The notes beneath the pieces are model-generated. The model was not told the DNA's origin. It saw only the letters and a list, made by a program, of their open reading frames with translations, and did no database searches. Positions 56,239 to 64,000 of a DNA stretch of 64,000 nt are shown here, one piece after another. The stretch comes from Candidatus Hydrogenedentota bacterium (GTDB lineage: Bacteria; Hydrogenedentota; Hydrogenedentia; Hydrogenedentales; CAILVY01), in contig JAKQOG010000206.1 of the NCBI GenBank assembly GCA_029565395.1, positions 30,817-94,816 on the forward strand, in the 5' to 3' direction. How positions within the stretch are numbered: position 1 is the stretch's first letter; the number at the start of each line of letters is the position of its first letter. The position numbers and the translations under genes were made by a program.

Positions 56239-57846
56239 CTATTGATCCTTCGGGCCCGTAAACTTGGGTCCGCCCGCGGCCACATAGCCTCCACTGGCGC
56301 CCGTTTCCGAAGCGCTTACCCAAAAGGAATACAATTCGCTATTCCGCAGTGCAAATTGGAATCGGACTGTTTTCCCCGCCAACGAAGAAACATCAGGAGC
56401 GCCTTTCCATTCCAAGCGCGCAGCCGTGGAATCTCCTGAAACCGCTTCACAGTTTTCCAAGGTGAACGGAGGGATGGGCGCGCCATTTTGATCCAAAACT
56501 GCCGCCCGGAGTTCTCCCTGAACCGCCCTGACGTTCACAAAAAGGTATTTCCCGCTGAATTGCACCGGACGCGTCACCAGTTCTCCTGTGTTTTCCCCGG
56601 CATCCATCGACGCAAATCCATCCCGGCGCAGCGTCGCCAGTCCCGTTGCGCTTACTCCGGAAGACGTTGAGCCCGGCACCCCGCCGCGTCCGCTCACGTA
56701 AAAATACAGTTGATCCCCCACCACCAGGCAACAGCCGCCCGCCGATTGAATATTGGCCCAATTCCAGTCGCCATAATGCTCCGAAACCGGAATAAAAGGA
56801 TCGTGCGTGGGCCGTTGCCAATGGAAACCGTCCCGGCTGAACCCGATGCAGAGTTCGTTGGGCTTTGCCCGATCCTGCGGCTGGCCCCGCCAGATACTGA
56901 ACAGCCCAATCATCACGCTTTCATACGCCGCGGCGTCCAAATTGTACAATTCACAGGGCGTTTTCAAATCGCTCCGGGGCATGTCCAGCGTATCCGCCCC
57001 CACCCAAAACTTCGGCTGCCCTTTTTCCCACCGGGCTGCTTCAAGCACATCCTTGTGTTCCCAATACCGCCGGAAACGCCCTATGCTTGACGGTTCATAA
57101 TCCCGGATGCCATACACCCATACATCCCGGAACGGATTAAATAACACCGTGCTCCGGTCCCCGAGCGGGCCACTTTGCGCCACCCGCTCACCCCAATGAA
57201 TCCCATCTCCGGAAAAATACACCGACAGTACGCCGTGGGGGCCAACACGCTCGAACAAGAACATTTTATACCGCCGGGCCGCATTTTTTTCCTGGAGATC
57301 GAGCCAGACCGTGCCCGAGTCACGGACCACGTTATGCACAATATTCGTCCCCGGCACTACATCCAATACCGGCTTTTCCCAATGAATGCCATCCGTGGAC
57401 GTGGCATAGCACGTGTATTTGGTATAGCCGCCCATGTACCACATTTTGAACAATTTATCCTGCGGGTCATACCAGACCCCATCGCTAAACACCATGGCGG
57501 TGGGAGACGGATGCCCCCCAGACACCCCTTCCTCCTCCCAAGGCTTGTCCGGACGTAAAACAGGATTTTCCGCATAATAGGTGGCGGCGTACAGGTGCCG
57601 CGTCAGCGTAGTGCGATCAATTAGAAAATCGTCAATAAAAAGTTGCCGCCCCACATCAATCGGAATCACGGCCGGGGGATGTTCCAAATACGGAAGTTCC
57701 ATAGGCGCCCGCGAGGGCGCGCCCCGATCCGGGGGCCACACCGCCGGAAGGGCGATTCCATTGGGCAATATTTCCTCGGAAAAACCAGGGGCAGCCAGTA
57801 AAAACAGGCCTCCCATCCATAGACAAATTTGAGTGGACAGCCGCAT
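56239..57846 (-). CDS. Exported five-bladed propeller-like protein (GH32/43/62-type fold)
   Basis: 535 residues from the ATG at 57846 with AAGGAG upstream; it opens the signal MRLSTQICLWMGGLFLLAAP. Propeller-like repeats follow, with GRQLFIDDFLIDR, FKMWYMGGY, CYATSTDGIHWEKP and IGFSRDGFHWQRP (the aromatic SxDGxxW motif repeats). A C-terminal beta-sandwich is likely (about 430-535). The family is common in PVC-type genomes and often labelled hypothetical. It may bind or hydrolyse glycans. Confidence 0.83.
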   Translation of the reverse strand: MRLSTQICLWMGGLFLLAAPGFSEEILPNGIALPAVWPPDRGAPSRAPMELPYLEHPPAVIPIDVGRQLFIDDFLIDRTTLTRHLYAATYYAENPVLRPDKPWEEEGVSGGHPSPTAMVFSDGVWYDPQDKLFKMWYMGGYTKYTCYATSTDGIHWEKPVLDVVPGTNIVHNVVRDSGTVWLDLQEKNAARRYKMFLFERVGPHGVLSVYFSGDGIHWGERVAQSGPLGDRSTVLFNPFRDVWVYGIRDYEPSSIGRFRRYWEHKDVLEAARWEKGQPKFWVGADTLDMPRSDLKTPCELYNLDAAAYESVMIGLFSIWRGQPQDRAKPNELCIGFSRDGFHWQRPTHDPFIPVSEHYGDWNWANIQSAGGCCLVVGDQLYFYVSGRGGVPGSTSSGVSATGLATLRRDGFASMDAGENTGELVTRPVQFSGKYLFVNVRAVQGELRAAVLDQNGAPIPPFTLENCEAVSGDSTAARLEWKGAPDVSSLAGKTVRFQFALRNSELYSFWVSASETGASGGYVAAGGPKFTGPKDQ

Positions 57847-57906
57847 TGCTTTTTCTCCTTCGCTCATGGCATTATATACCATGTTCCGGAAGGGATAGGA
57901 AAACAG

Positions 57907-57935
57907 TTGACATTATACCGCCAACGTGGTATGAA
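57907..57935 (+). promoter_or_regulatory. Promoter of the small two-gene operon
   Basis: A perfect -35 TTGACA (57907-57912) is followed after 17 bases by TATGAA (57930-57935, 4 of 6). It reads towards the two small ORFs at 57998 and 58135. Confidence 0.65.
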
Positions 57936-57997
57936 TTAAGCATCGTGGAAGTATGTCCTGTTGCCTCCGGCAACGGAGAACCGGCGGAGAAGACTGG

Positions 57998-58123
57998 ATG
58001 AAACATCATAAACTGATCACGCGGAAGCCGGAGCTTTCGCAATCCAACCTTGAGATTTGGAAGGATTTCCTAATCAAGTTGCAACTTCAGATAACTGAGT
58101 GGATCTACCAAAAAACCATGTAG
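57998..58123 (+). CDS. 41-residue small protein, first gene of a small operon
   Basis: The ATG has GGAG 8-9 bases upstream, and the gene lies 62 bases after a good promoter. The peptide begins MKHHKLITRKPELSQ and has a helical, hydrophobic second half with a Trp pair (LEIWKDFL and ITEWIYQKTM). It is basic. It ends 11 bases before the next ORF. It is not recognised. Confidence 0.55.
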   Translation: MKHHKLITRKPELSQSNLEIWKDFLIKLQLQITEWIYQKTM

Positions 58124-58134
58124 GGGATGCACCT

Positions 58135-58338
58135 ATGAAACGTCATATACGAGATATCAGCAAAGTGCCCGCTCCGGCGCAGATCAGCAATCTGCAAATC
58201 AAGCTGGAGAGCACGACTACGATGATTGACAACCTCCTCCTGGTCTACCGGCAACAGCCCTGGAAGGCCATGGGCCCCAGCGGCAACGATTCGAACACCA
58301 CCGACACCAATACGACCAGCACCACCACGGAAATCTAA
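58135..58338 (+). CDS. 67-residue small protein with Thr-rich tail
   Basis: The ATG follows AGGGG 8 bases upstream. It begins MKRHIRDISKVPAPAQ, has a helical middle (QIKLESTTTMIDNLLLVYR) and ends in a Thr/Asn/Ser-rich tail (NDSNTTDTNTTSTTTEI). The layout of leader plus a Thr/Ser-rich end is reminiscent of ribosomally made, modified peptide precursors, but no modification enzyme is adjacent and this is speculation. A terminator follows at once. Confidence 0.6.
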   Translation: MKRHIRDISKVPAPAQISNLQIKLESTTTMIDNLLLVYRQQPWKAMGPSGNDSNTTDTNTTSTTTEI

Positions 58339-58356
58339 AAGAGAGCTTAAAGAAAC

Positions 58357-58400
58357 AACGCCGTCTCTATCCACAGAGAAAGAGATGGCGTTATTATTTT
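58357..58400 (+). terminator. Rho-independent terminator of the small operon
   Basis: Stem AACGCCGTCTCT (58357-58368) with AGAGATGGCGTT (58381-58392), one G-U pair, then ATTATTTT. The stem base ACGCCGTC also occurs in the 12556-12619 hairpin. It overlaps the last codon of the convergent kinase gene by two bases. Confidence 0.82.
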
Positions 58401-59265
58401 AGATGCGGCTCCGCCCCACTCCCGCCAGGGCTATACGAAGCTCGTCACAGTCCTTAAAACGGTTTTCCGGGCGTTTGTCTATCAGTTTCATGATGATATC
58501 CCCCAGTTGCTGCGGGCATTTGGGGTTCACCGCCGTTGGATGATCCGGCATCAACCGTAAATGGCACTGATACATCTTGGGCAGGCTGTCCACGATAAAC
58601 GGCGCCCGATCGGCGAACAGCATATACATCGTAATGCCCAGAGAATACTGATCCACCGCCGCGGTGATTTTTTCTTTCTTCAGGAATTCCGGCGCGACAA
58701 ACATGGGCGTGATTTGCTCGCCCACGTTGCGATCCAGCAATTCCAGGAGGAAACTTCCGCCAAAGAGCGAGTAGTCCGCGATTTTGACCAGTCCGCGCCG
58801 TGTAAACAGAACGTTTGCGGGCTTAAAATCATGGTGGATGGCGTCATTATCATGCAAATACTGCAGGCCATTGCAGATCTGCGCCACCACCGTCAACCGC
58901 TCCTGAAGGTTCCAGGGGCGGTTCAGCAAATACCATTTCAGATTCGGCCCGTCCACGTATTCCATAACCATGCAATTGCCGTCGGCGGGATTATCATCCA
59001 GAAAATCAATAATATGCACGATATTCTGATGATTGAATTTTTTAAACCGCTTCACCTGCCTTTTCAGGTCGCGAAGATGCAGCGTATTCCGGAAAAAATC
59101 CTCCCGGAACCGTTTCACGGCCACCATCTCCCCTTTTACCGTATCAATGCCCCGGTAGACCCGCCCTGTCCCCCCTTGGCCCAGGATCCGGTCCAGTTTG
59201 TAGTGATACAGCTTTGCCCGGTCTGGAATAAAGGTCTCTTCCGACATTGATGACCGATCGTCCAT
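58399..59265 (-). CDS. Hanks-type serine/threonine protein kinase with atypical motifs
   Basis: 288 residues, a kinase domain only, without membrane or sensor parts. The Gly-rich loop GQGGTGRVY and lysine VAVK are normal. The helix-C Glu aligns to Gln (LKRQVKRFKK), the HRD motif is HHDFKPANV, and DFG is DYS. The catalytic Asp, Lys, Asn and the metal-binding Asp remain, so weak activity or regulation without switching is possible. It is the last gene of the compact operon gatC-gatA-gatB-rsfS-kinase and starts 6 bases after rsfS. Confidence 0.9.
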   Translation of the reverse strand: MDDRSSMSEETFIPDRAKLYHYKLDRILGQGGTGRVYRGIDTVKGEMVAVKRFREDFFRNTLHLRDLKRQVKRFKKFNHQNIVHIIDFLDDNPADGNCMVMEYVDGPNLKWYLLNRPWNLQERLTVVAQICNGLQYLHDNDAIHHDFKPANVLFTRRGLVKIADYSLFGGSFLLELLDRNVGEQITPMFVAPEFLKKEKITAAVDQYSLGITMYMLFADRAPFIVDSLPKMYQCHLRLMPDHPTAVNPKCPQQLGDIIMKLIDKRPENRFKDCDELRIALAGVGRSRI

Positions 59266-59271
59266 AACGCA

Positions 59272-59664
59272 CTACTCCAAATCCAGCGCTATCTCCGGCG
59301 CGTCACCCCATAATCCGTCCAAATCATAAAATTCCCGGGCCTTTTCCCGGAATATGTGAAAAATCACTGTACCATAATCCATTAGCACCCATCCGTCGCC
59401 GAAACCGCCTTCGCTCCGCAATGGACGCACGCCGATTTTCTTCATGCCGTCCAAAACCGAATTATAAATCGCCTTCAATTGCGGCTCGCTCGTCGCCGTG
59501 CAATAAATAAAACTGTCCGCCACCAATGTCAATTCCCGCACGTCAAACGCCTTGATGTCCCTGGCTTTCTTTTCCGCGGCCAATTCCGCGATCTTGCGCG
59601 TGTTCGGAAGAAAGCTGTCTTCTTCCACCTGTAACGTTTTCTGCTTCTTCACCAACCGTGCCAA
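59272..59664 (-). CDS. rsfS: Ribosome silencing factor RsfS/Iojap
   Basis: 130 residues from a TTG codon with AGGAGG 6 bases upstream. The family pattern is clear: KARDIKAFDVRELTLVADSF, CTATSEPQLKAI, WVLMDYGTVIFHIF, and FYDLDGLWGDAP. It binds ribosomal protein L14 and blocks subunit joining when nutrients are short. It starts 10 bases after gatB. Confidence 0.95.
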   Translation of the reverse strand: MARLVKKQKTLQVEEDSFLPNTRKIAELAAEKKARDIKAFDVRELTLVADSFIYCTATSEPQLKAIYNSVLDGMKKIGVRPLRSEGGFGDGWVLMDYGTVIFHIFREKAREFYDLDGLWGDAPEIALDLE

Positions 59665-59674
59665 GGGATTCCTC

Positions 59675-61105
59675 CTATGCGCTCAATTCTTTACGAAGTA
59701 TCTCATTCACTTTTTCCGGATTCGCCTTGCCCCGCGACGCCTTCATCACCTGGCCCACAAGGAAGCCGATCACCCGGTCTTTACCCGCCTTAAACTGCTC
59801 CACCTGCTGCGGATTATCCGCCAGAACCTTCCGGACGATGGCCACTAACGCGCCTTCGTCAGTGATCTGTACCAGCCCTTTCTCTTCCACAATGGCTTTG
59901 GGCCCCTTGCCGGAGGCAAACATCTCCACCAGCACGTCCTTGCCGATTTTTCCGCTAATCGTGCCGCTTTCAATCAATTGTATCATCTCCGCCAGCCCGG
60001 CGGGCGGCACCTTGCACTCCTGAATCTCCTGCTTGGCGTCCGTCAGGAGGGCTTGAAGATCGCCCATGATCCAGTTGGCCGCCTTTTTCGCATCAGCCCC
60101 GGCCTGTACCGCCGCCTCAAGATAATCCGCCATCGCCCGCGTCGAGGTCAACACCGTCGCATCATAATCCGACAGGCCATACTGTTCCTTGAACCGCCGT
60201 TTCTTCGCCAGCGGCAGTTCCGGCAGGGATTTCCGGATCCGCTGCTCCCATGCCTCATCCACCACAATCGGCATCAGATCCGGCTCCGGGAAATAGCGGT
60301 AGTCATGCGCCGATTCTTTAGATCGCTGACTGAACGTAATCCCCCGGTTCGCATCCCAGCCCCGGGTTTCCTGTGAAATTTTGCCGCCGCTCTCAAGCAC
60401 CTCGATCTGGCGTGCAATCTCAAACTCAATCGCCTTCGCCACCCCGCTGAACGACGCCACATTCTTCACTTCCGTCTTCGTGCCGAATTCCTTCGAGCCC
60501 TTCGGGTGCACGCTGATGTTCGCTTCGGCCCGCAGCGAGCCTTCCTCCATGTTGCAGTCGCTCACATCCAAATACTGGAGAATTTGCTTCAGCGTGGTGA
60601 GATAGGCGTACGCATCCTGCGCGCTCCGCAGGTCGGGTTCGGTCACAATCTCCAGCAGCGGGACGCCGCTCCGGTTAAAATCGACGCCGCTGATGCCCCC
60701 GCCCAGCGTGTGTGTGTTGCGCGCGGTGTCTTCTTCCATATGCGCGCGGGTGATCCCGATGCTTTTCACCTGCCCGTCCACTTCAATGTCCAGCCGTCCC
60801 TTGTAGCATAACGGCAAATCATACTGGCTGATCTGGTAATTCTTCGCCATATCCGGATAGAAATAATTTTTCCGGTCCATCTTCGACCAGCGCGATATCG
60901 TGCAATTCAGCGCAAGCCCCGCCGCCACCGATTTGTTCACCATCTCGCGGTTCAACACCGGCAGCACGCCCGGCATGCCCAGGCATATCGGGCAGACGTT
61001 CGTGTTCGCGGGCGCGTTAAAGGCCGTGCTGCAGGCGCAGAAAATCTTCGAGTGCGTGTTAATCTCCACATGCACTTCCATGCCGATGACTGCTTCGTAC
61101 TCCAC
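59675..61105 (-). CDS. gatB: Aspartyl/glutamyl-tRNA amidotransferase subunit B
   Basis: 476 residues. The start is chosen as the GTG at 61105, 7 bases after GAGGAGG, giving the normal N-terminus MEYEAVIGMEVHVEIN; an upstream TTG is unlikely. CPICLGMPGVLPVLN and DRKNYFYPDMAKNYQISQYD are the family signatures. GatB phosphorylates the misacylated tRNA carboxyl and, with GatA and GatC, makes Gln-tRNA or Asn-tRNA. It starts 10 bases after the gatA stop. Confidence 0.97.
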   Translation of the reverse strand: MEYEAVIGMEVHVEINTHSKIFCACSTAFNAPANTNVCPICLGMPGVLPVLNREMVNKSVAAGLALNCTISRWSKMDRKNYFYPDMAKNYQISQYDLPLCYKGRLDIEVDGQVKSIGITRAHMEEDTARNTHTLGGGISGVDFNRSGVPLLEIVTEPDLRSAQDAYAYLTTLKQILQYLDVSDCNMEEGSLRAEANISVHPKGSKEFGTKTEVKNVASFSGVAKAIEFEIARQIEVLESGGKISQETRGWDANRGITFSQRSKESAHDYRYFPEPDLMPIVVDEAWEQRIRKSLPELPLAKKRRFKEQYGLSDYDATVLTSTRAMADYLEAAVQAGADAKKAANWIMGDLQALLTDAKQEIQECKVPPAGLAEMIQLIESGTISGKIGKDVLVEMFASGKGPKAIVEEKGLVQITDEGALVAIVRKVLADNPQQVEQFKAGKDRVIGFLVGQVMKASRGKANPEKVNEILRKELSA

Positions 61106-61115
61106 AAGCGCCTCC

Positions 61116-62582
61116 TCAGGCAATGGGCGGTTTGCCCAACGTTATGCCGCTGTTCTTCTCATAGCAATGCGCCACCCGCAGCAGCGTGGACTCATCAAAG
61201 GGCTTCGTCATGAACTGCACCCCGGCCGGCAATCCCGATGCGCACAATCCGCATGGAAGCGAAAGCCCGGGCAGGGTGGCCAGATTCGTGGCAATCGTAT
61301 AAATATCGCTCAAATACATTTCCAGGGGATCGGCCGTTTTCGACCCGAATTCGAAGGCCGGGGTGGGCGACGTCGGCGTTACAATCGCGTCGCATTGCGT
61401 GAACGCGCGGTCGAAATCCTCCTTGATGAGCCGCCGCACTTTTTGCGCCTTCAAATAATATGCATCGTAATAGCCGCTGGAAAGCACATAGGTGCCCAGC
61501 ATGATCCGCCGCTGCACTTCGGGACCGAACGCCGCGCTCTTCGTCTTTACATACATCTCGCGCACGTCTTTGGCCTCCGGATGACGGAACCCATACCGAA
61601 CCCCGTCAAACCGCGCCAGGTTCGCGCTCGCTTCCGCCGTGCAGATGATGTAATACACCGCCAGCGCATAATCCAGCGCCGGCAGCGACACCTCCACCAC
61701 CTCCGCCCCCTGCTTCTTCAACACCTCAATCGCCGCCATCACCTTCTCCCGCATCTCCGCGCCCAAAGCTTCGGTAAAACATTGCTTCGGCATGCCCAGC
61801 CGCAGCCCTTTAATGTCGCCCGTCAGCGCCTGCGTGAAATCGGGCACCGGCAAATCCGCCGAGGTGGCATCCATCGGATCCTTGCCGCACAGCACGTTCA
61901 GCGCCAGCGCAGCATCTTCCACATCCTTGGAAAACGGGCCAATTTGGTCCAGTGACGAGGCAAACGCCACTAAACCAAAGCGTGAGACGCGCCCGTAGGT
62001 CGGTTTGACCCCTACGCACCCGCACAGGCACGCCGGTTGCCGGATCGAACCGCCCGTATCGCTGCCCAGCGAAATGGTGCACATATCCGCAGATACCGCC
62101 GCCGCCGAGCCGCCGCTCGAACCGCCCGGCACGCATTTCAGGTTCCACGGGTTCTTCGTCGTCTTGATCGCGCTGTTTTCCGTCGAGGAACCCATCGCGA
62201 ATTCGTCCATGTTCAGTTTGCCCAGAAACACCGCGCCCGCCGCCGCGAGTTTCTTGATAATCGTCGCGTCATAGGGGCTTTGATACCCCTCCAGGATTTT
62301 GGAAGAACACGTCGTATATCCCTGCTCCGTGCAGATAACTTCCTTAATCCCAATCGGCGCGCCCGACAATATCCCGGGATCCTCGCCCCGGGCGATCTTC
62401 GCATCCACCGCTTGCGCCTGGGCCAATGCATACTCCGGCCATACCTGCGTGTAGGCATCCACGTTCCCGTCTACCGCGGCAATCCGGTCTAAAAAGCTCG
62501 TTGCAACCTCCACCGCCGAAACCTGCTTCCCCCGCACCGCGCTGCTGATTTCATGCGCTGTTTTCTCATGCCACGCTGCCAT
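61116..62582 (-). CDS. gatA: Aspartyl/glutamyl-tRNA amidotransferase subunit A
   Basis: 488 residues from the ATG at 62582, overlapping the gatC stop by one base (TAATG). The amidase triad Lys-Ser-Ser is visible in GIKEVICTE, the TGGSIRQPA segment, and GGSSGGSAAAV. It releases ammonia from glutamine and passes it to GatB. Confidence 0.97.
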   Translation of the reverse strand: MAAWHEKTAHEISSAVRGKQVSAVEVATSFLDRIAAVDGNVDAYTQVWPEYALAQAQAVDAKIARGEDPGILSGAPIGIKEVICTEQGYTTCSSKILEGYQSPYDATIIKKLAAAGAVFLGKLNMDEFAMGSSTENSAIKTTKNPWNLKCVPGGSSGGSAAAVSADMCTISLGSDTGGSIRQPACLCGCVGVKPTYGRVSRFGLVAFASSLDQIGPFSKDVEDAALALNVLCGKDPMDATSADLPVPDFTQALTGDIKGLRLGMPKQCFTEALGAEMREKVMAAIEVLKKQGAEVVEVSLPALDYALAVYYIICTAEASANLARFDGVRYGFRHPEAKDVREMYVKTKSAAFGPEVQRRIMLGTYVLSSGYYDAYYLKAQKVRRLIKEDFDRAFTQCDAIVTPTSPTPAFEFGSKTADPLEMYLSDIYTIATNLATLPGLSLPCGLCASGLPAGVQFMTKPFDESTLLRVAHCYEKNSGITLGKPPIA

Positions 62583-62887
62583 TATGCACCCCCCTCCGTG
62601 TCCAGAATCTTCGGCACGATGAAATATTCCCCGTCCTGTTGAGGGGCGTCGCGCAACGCGGCCTCCCGCGCCAGCGATTCCCCCGCACAATCTTCCCGGA
62701 ACACGTTCGTCATTTCCATTGCGTGCATCATCGGCTCGACATTCGAGGTGTCCAATTCATTCAATTTATCCATGTAGCTCAGAATTTCTCCCATCTCCTG
62801 TTGAAGACGCGCCTTCGCCGCGTCATCCAGCTCGAGCTGGGCCAGCCCCGCCACATATTCGACTTGTTCTCGCGTTATTTTACTCAT
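62582..62887 (-). CDS. gatC: Aspartyl/glutamyl-tRNA amidotransferase subunit C
   Basis: 101 residues with the GatC pattern: ITREQVEYVAGLAQLELDD, EMGEILSYMDKLNELDTSNV and FREDCAGESL. It stabilises the GatAB complex and is the first gene of the five-gene operon. Confidence 0.95.
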   Translation of the reverse strand: MSKITREQVEYVAGLAQLELDDAAKARLQQEMGEILSYMDKLNELDTSNVEPMMHAMEMTNVFREDCAGESLAREAALRDAPQQDGEYFIVPKILDTEGGA

Positions 62888-62980
62888 GGTTTCCCGCTTA
62901 TAGAGTTGCTGAAATCACCCCAAAAGAATACCATACCCGCCCGCCCCGTTTCCAAAGAACCCCATTGGAAAACATCCCTA

Positions 62981-63223
62981 TCAGATCAATTCAGAGAGAA
63001 GAACCACTTTACACGGTGTTGGAGAAATTATTGAACGATCATTCGTAAGAAAAGAAGTACAGTTTGTCACAATTGCTGTGGCCATATGTATGGCGTCAGG
63101 TAATTTGAGCCGGGTGGTGGCACGAAGTTCCGCCGCTATCTCCAATATGTTGTCTGAAATTGGCACAACTTCTAGTGCAGCACTTGGTGACAAGAATGCA
63201 TTACAAGCTTTATCTTGTGCCAA
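62981..63223 (-). pseudogene. Truncated PIN-domain (VapC-type) toxin remnant
   Basis: 80 residues matching only the C-terminal half of a PIN domain (AAELRATTRLKLPDAIHMAT, FLTNDRSI). The N-terminal half with the first catalytic Asp is missing: only 12 bases lie between the antitoxin stop and the ORF start, which begins with TTG. The toxin was probably inactivated by deletion while the antitoxin-like gene stayed intact. Confidence 0.7.
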
Positions 63224-63235
63224 GCAATTGATTAT

Positions 63236-63460
63236 TTATTCCCACGAATCTCGTTCCTTACGCAAGAAACGGTCCACATCATCTGCGGATAAGAAACCAC
63301 CTTTCCCTGAACCAAAAAGAGAACGATAAGAAGGCATAGTTTCAGCGAGGTGGAACCTTACAATAACATCCACCTCTGCCCCCACAGGTACATCTTTACA
63401 GCGCACAGTGATTACACCCCCCGGTTCCACAACAGCTTTTTGACGGTATGTAGTTTCCAT
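63236..63460 (-). CDS. Antitoxin-like protein beside the PIN remnant
   Basis: 74 residues from the ATG at 63460; a TTG at 63523 is also in frame. It begins METTYRQKAVVEPGGVITVR, an AbrB/beta-strand-like DNA-binding start as in many VapB-type antitoxins, followed by a tail (FGSGKGGFLSADDVDRFL) resembling toxin-binding segments. Its toxin partner appears truncated. Confidence 0.65.
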   Translation of the reverse strand: METTYRQKAVVEPGGVITVRCKDVPVGAEVDVIVRFHLAETMPSYRSLFGSGKGGFLSADDVDRFLRKERDSWE

Positions 63461-63543
63461 AAGATTTTCTCGACGATACAATTCTAACAGAGCTTTGGAA
63501 AGTATGAAAACAATATCAGACAAAATCCTTAGGGAATAAGAAT

Positions 63544-63864
63544 TTAGCCTCCCACCACCACCTCGCCCTCCCGGGCGAAAAGGACCACAAGTTTATCCCC
63601 CTCTTCCCACTCTTTCGGCGTTATGGCCACTGCTTCCACGGGCGCCCACAATTCATAAATCGCATCCGAAAGAATCTCTACCCTCTCCCAATGGTTTTTC
63701 CCTTCAAAACTTGGCGAAACAACTATAAGGTCAATGTCACTTCCTTCATGCGCCGTCCCTTTGGCATACGAACCAAAAAGCACAATACGCTCCACCTCAA
63801 TTCCTTTTGCTTGAAGGATTTTTTCAAAACGCACAATAATTTCTAAAACTGCTGCTTTATCCAT
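63544..63864 (-). CDS. MNT-type nucleotidyltransferase domain protein
   Basis: 106 residues. The minimal nucleotidyltransferase motif is present: VLFGSYAKGTAHEGSDIDLIVV (GS and two of the metal-binding Asp residues). It pairs with the HEPN protein whose gene overlaps its start by 22 bases. In HEPN/MNT systems the MNT protein acts as antitoxin, in some by adding AMP to the HEPN protein. Confidence 0.9.
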   Translation of the reverse strand: MDKAAVLEIIVRFEKILQAKGIEVERIVLFGSYAKGTAHEGSDIDLIVVSPSFEGKNHWERVEILSDAIYELWAPVEAVAITPKEWEEGDKLVVLFAREGEVVVGG

Positions 63865-64000
63865 GCCAGTGCATCTCTTGAATCTTGTATCATCTGTTTG
63901 ACGACCTTTTCTGGATAGGTCTTTTGTACTTCCTCAAGATCATCCGGATAGCGGGTCACTACCCCTGCTTCATTTAAAGTGATCACCAATCGGCCCGTTG
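63843..64000 (-). CDS. HEPN domain protein, partial at the right edge
   Basis: Only the last 51 or so codons are in the window. The frame reads GVVTRYPDDLEEVQKTYP and ends DALAWIKQQF, the C-terminal pattern of HEPN toxins that pair with MNT proteins. It overlaps the MNT gene. HEPN members are RNases; the catalytic RxxxxH motif lies beyond the window. This ORF was below the size used for ORF calls. Confidence 0.7.
   Translation of the reverse strand, partial: TGRLVITLNEAGVVTRYPDDLEEVQKTYPEKVVKQMIQDSRDALAWIKQQF

Noticed and set aside
1..64000. tRNA or rRNA genes, and complete transposase or integrase genes
   Set aside because: By reading for T-loop/acceptor patterns and known protein motifs, none was found; a covariance-model search would be decisive.

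Overview
The window is one contiguous stretch of a moderately GC-rich bacterial chromosome. Gene content suggests Candidatus Hydrogenedentes or a relative near the PVC (Planctomycetes/Verrucomicrobia/Lentisphaerae) group: many Tat- or Sec-exported carbohydrate enzymes, Gfo/Idh/MocA and DUF6807-like proteins, paired UroD-like proteins, a sugar-isomerase-like protein, and a giant GLUG-repeat surface protein with an EGE-rich linker. No rRNA or tRNA gene was seen, so this placement is inference and not firm.

Layout. 0-8 kb: a 5'-truncated hybrid histidine kinase converging on and overlapping the RNase P RNA gene, a zinc-ribbon protein, an acetyltransferase/glycosyltransferase pair, argH, and a REC-GAF-HD-GYP regulator. 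8-11.6 kb: GH31 enzyme with a YjbQ protein, and a NupG-type transporter. 11.6-16.2 kb: accessory region with an ORF6N protein between two copies of a ~49 bp repeat, a 32-residue amphipathic peptide gene, an exported hydrolase, a cluster of short palindromic repeats, and an AT-rich DUF6161-like membrane protein. 16.2-24.3 kb: exported glycan enzymes (CBM9-like, GH27, purple acid phosphatase-like, GH127) and two Tat-exported TIM-barrel/PHP proteins. 24.3-30.3 kb: a divergent ProS-like protein, an EF-G paralogue, YhhN, NUDIX and a PemK/MazF toxin-antitoxin pair with a clear promoter-operator. 30.3-38 kb: exported sugar-metabolism proteins, two UroD-like proteins and a membrane-anchored hydrolase.

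38-42.6 kb: two overlapping dynamin-like large GTPases plus a lipoprotein, bracketed by two inverted copies of a dispersed repeat whose hairpin arms show a compensatory base change. 42.7-47.4 kb: a Zn-alcohol dehydrogenase/SDR pair, a MEMO-family protein with a PqqD-like N-terminus, and a fucose-isomerase-like protein. 47.7-53.6 kb: one ~1960-residue GLUG protein. 53.7-57.8 kb: threonine synthase, a CE15-like esterase and a beta-propeller exported protein. 57.9-58.4 kb: a self-contained small operon (promoter, two small proteins, terminator). 58.4-62.9 kb: a compact gatC-gatA-gatB-rsfS-kinase operon. 62.9-64 kb: remains of a PIN (VapC-type) system and a HEPN/MNT pair running off the window.

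Taken together, the organism appears to import and break down plant- or algal-type glycans (alpha-galactosides, arabinofuranosides, glucuronoyl esters, 6-deoxy sugars or pentoses). The least-described parts are the paired GTPase module, the small-peptide genes at 12.7 and 58 kb, the ProS-like protein with altered catalytic motifs, and the kinase attached to the gatCAB operon.
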